Below, one piece after another: positions 28,731 to 28,734 of a stretch of 28,734 nucleotides of DNA. A program made the position numbers and the translations under genes. The notes under the pieces were generated by a model that saw only the letters and a program-made list of their open reading frames with translations, was not told where the DNA came from and did not search any database. Source of the stretch: Chara braunii (lineage: Eukaryota > Streptophyta > Charophyceae > Charales > Characeae); the NCBI GenBank assembly GCA_003427395.1, contig BFEA01000030.1, forward strand, positions 1,964,406-1,993,139. Reading direction: 5' to 3'. The first letter of the stretch is position 1. Each line of letters begins with the position of its first letter.

Positions 28731-28734
28731 GCGC

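Noticed and set aside
1-28734. CRISPR array, bacterial operons, rRNA or tRNA genes
   Set aside because: No regularly spaced short repeats, no ribosome-binding patterns and no rRNA or tRNA cloverleaf sequence were recognised; the content is eukaryotic retroelements.

Overview
This window looks like transposon-dense nuclear DNA of a green-lineage eukaryote. I found no confident single-copy host gene. Three things suggest a plant or streptophyte alga: an initiator-Met-tRNA type primer binding site, a short TTTAGGG array, and Penelope-like elements (PLEs) whose GIY-YIG nuclease lies upstream of the reverse transcriptase (RT), an arrangement described for the Chlamys group of green algae. A charophyte such as Chara is my best guess, from general resemblance only. 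Nearly all coding regions carry stops or frameshifts, so this is a layered graveyard of retroelements.

Layout: (1) 1-12553, a large Ty3/gypsy LTR retrotransposon on the + strand. The left LTR is cut by the window edge. After it come the PBS, gag, and a pol reading protease, RT, RNase H, PHD-like finger, integrase, followed by three further ORFs. The right LTR ends at 12553. (2) 12554 to about 14860, a relic of a permuted PLE (Pro/Gly-rich segment, charged coiled coil, GIY-YIG) that the LTR element apparently interrupts. (3) About 14935-18955, a 5'-truncated LINE with RT, zinc-finger C-terminus, telomere-like repeats and a duplicated poly(A) tail. (4) 18956 to about 23640, a second permuted PLE: CCHC knuckle, charged coiled coil, GIY-YIG, RT, then a hammerhead ribozyme downstream. 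(5) 23777-24624, a minus-oriented poly(A) retroposon between 45-bp direct repeats. (6) 24694-26636, one LTR, polypurine tract and chromodomain-like tail of a minus-strand Ty3/gypsy element. (7) 26640-28734, simple repeats, perfect hairpins, ambiguous bases, a second hammerhead-like core on the minus strand and a weak minus-strand first-exon candidate.

How parts work together: in the LTR element, gag would form the particle, pol would copy and integrate the DNA, and the PHD-like finger between RNase H and integrase could in principle read histones at the insertion site. In the PLE, the nuclease and RT would perform target-primed insertion, and the ribozyme would process the transcript, as proposed for other PLEs. 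The best leads are the hammerhead at 23517-23573, the minus-strand hammerhead candidate at 27331-27385, the PHD-like finger at 5742-5903, and the ATGA-coupled ORFs after integrase.
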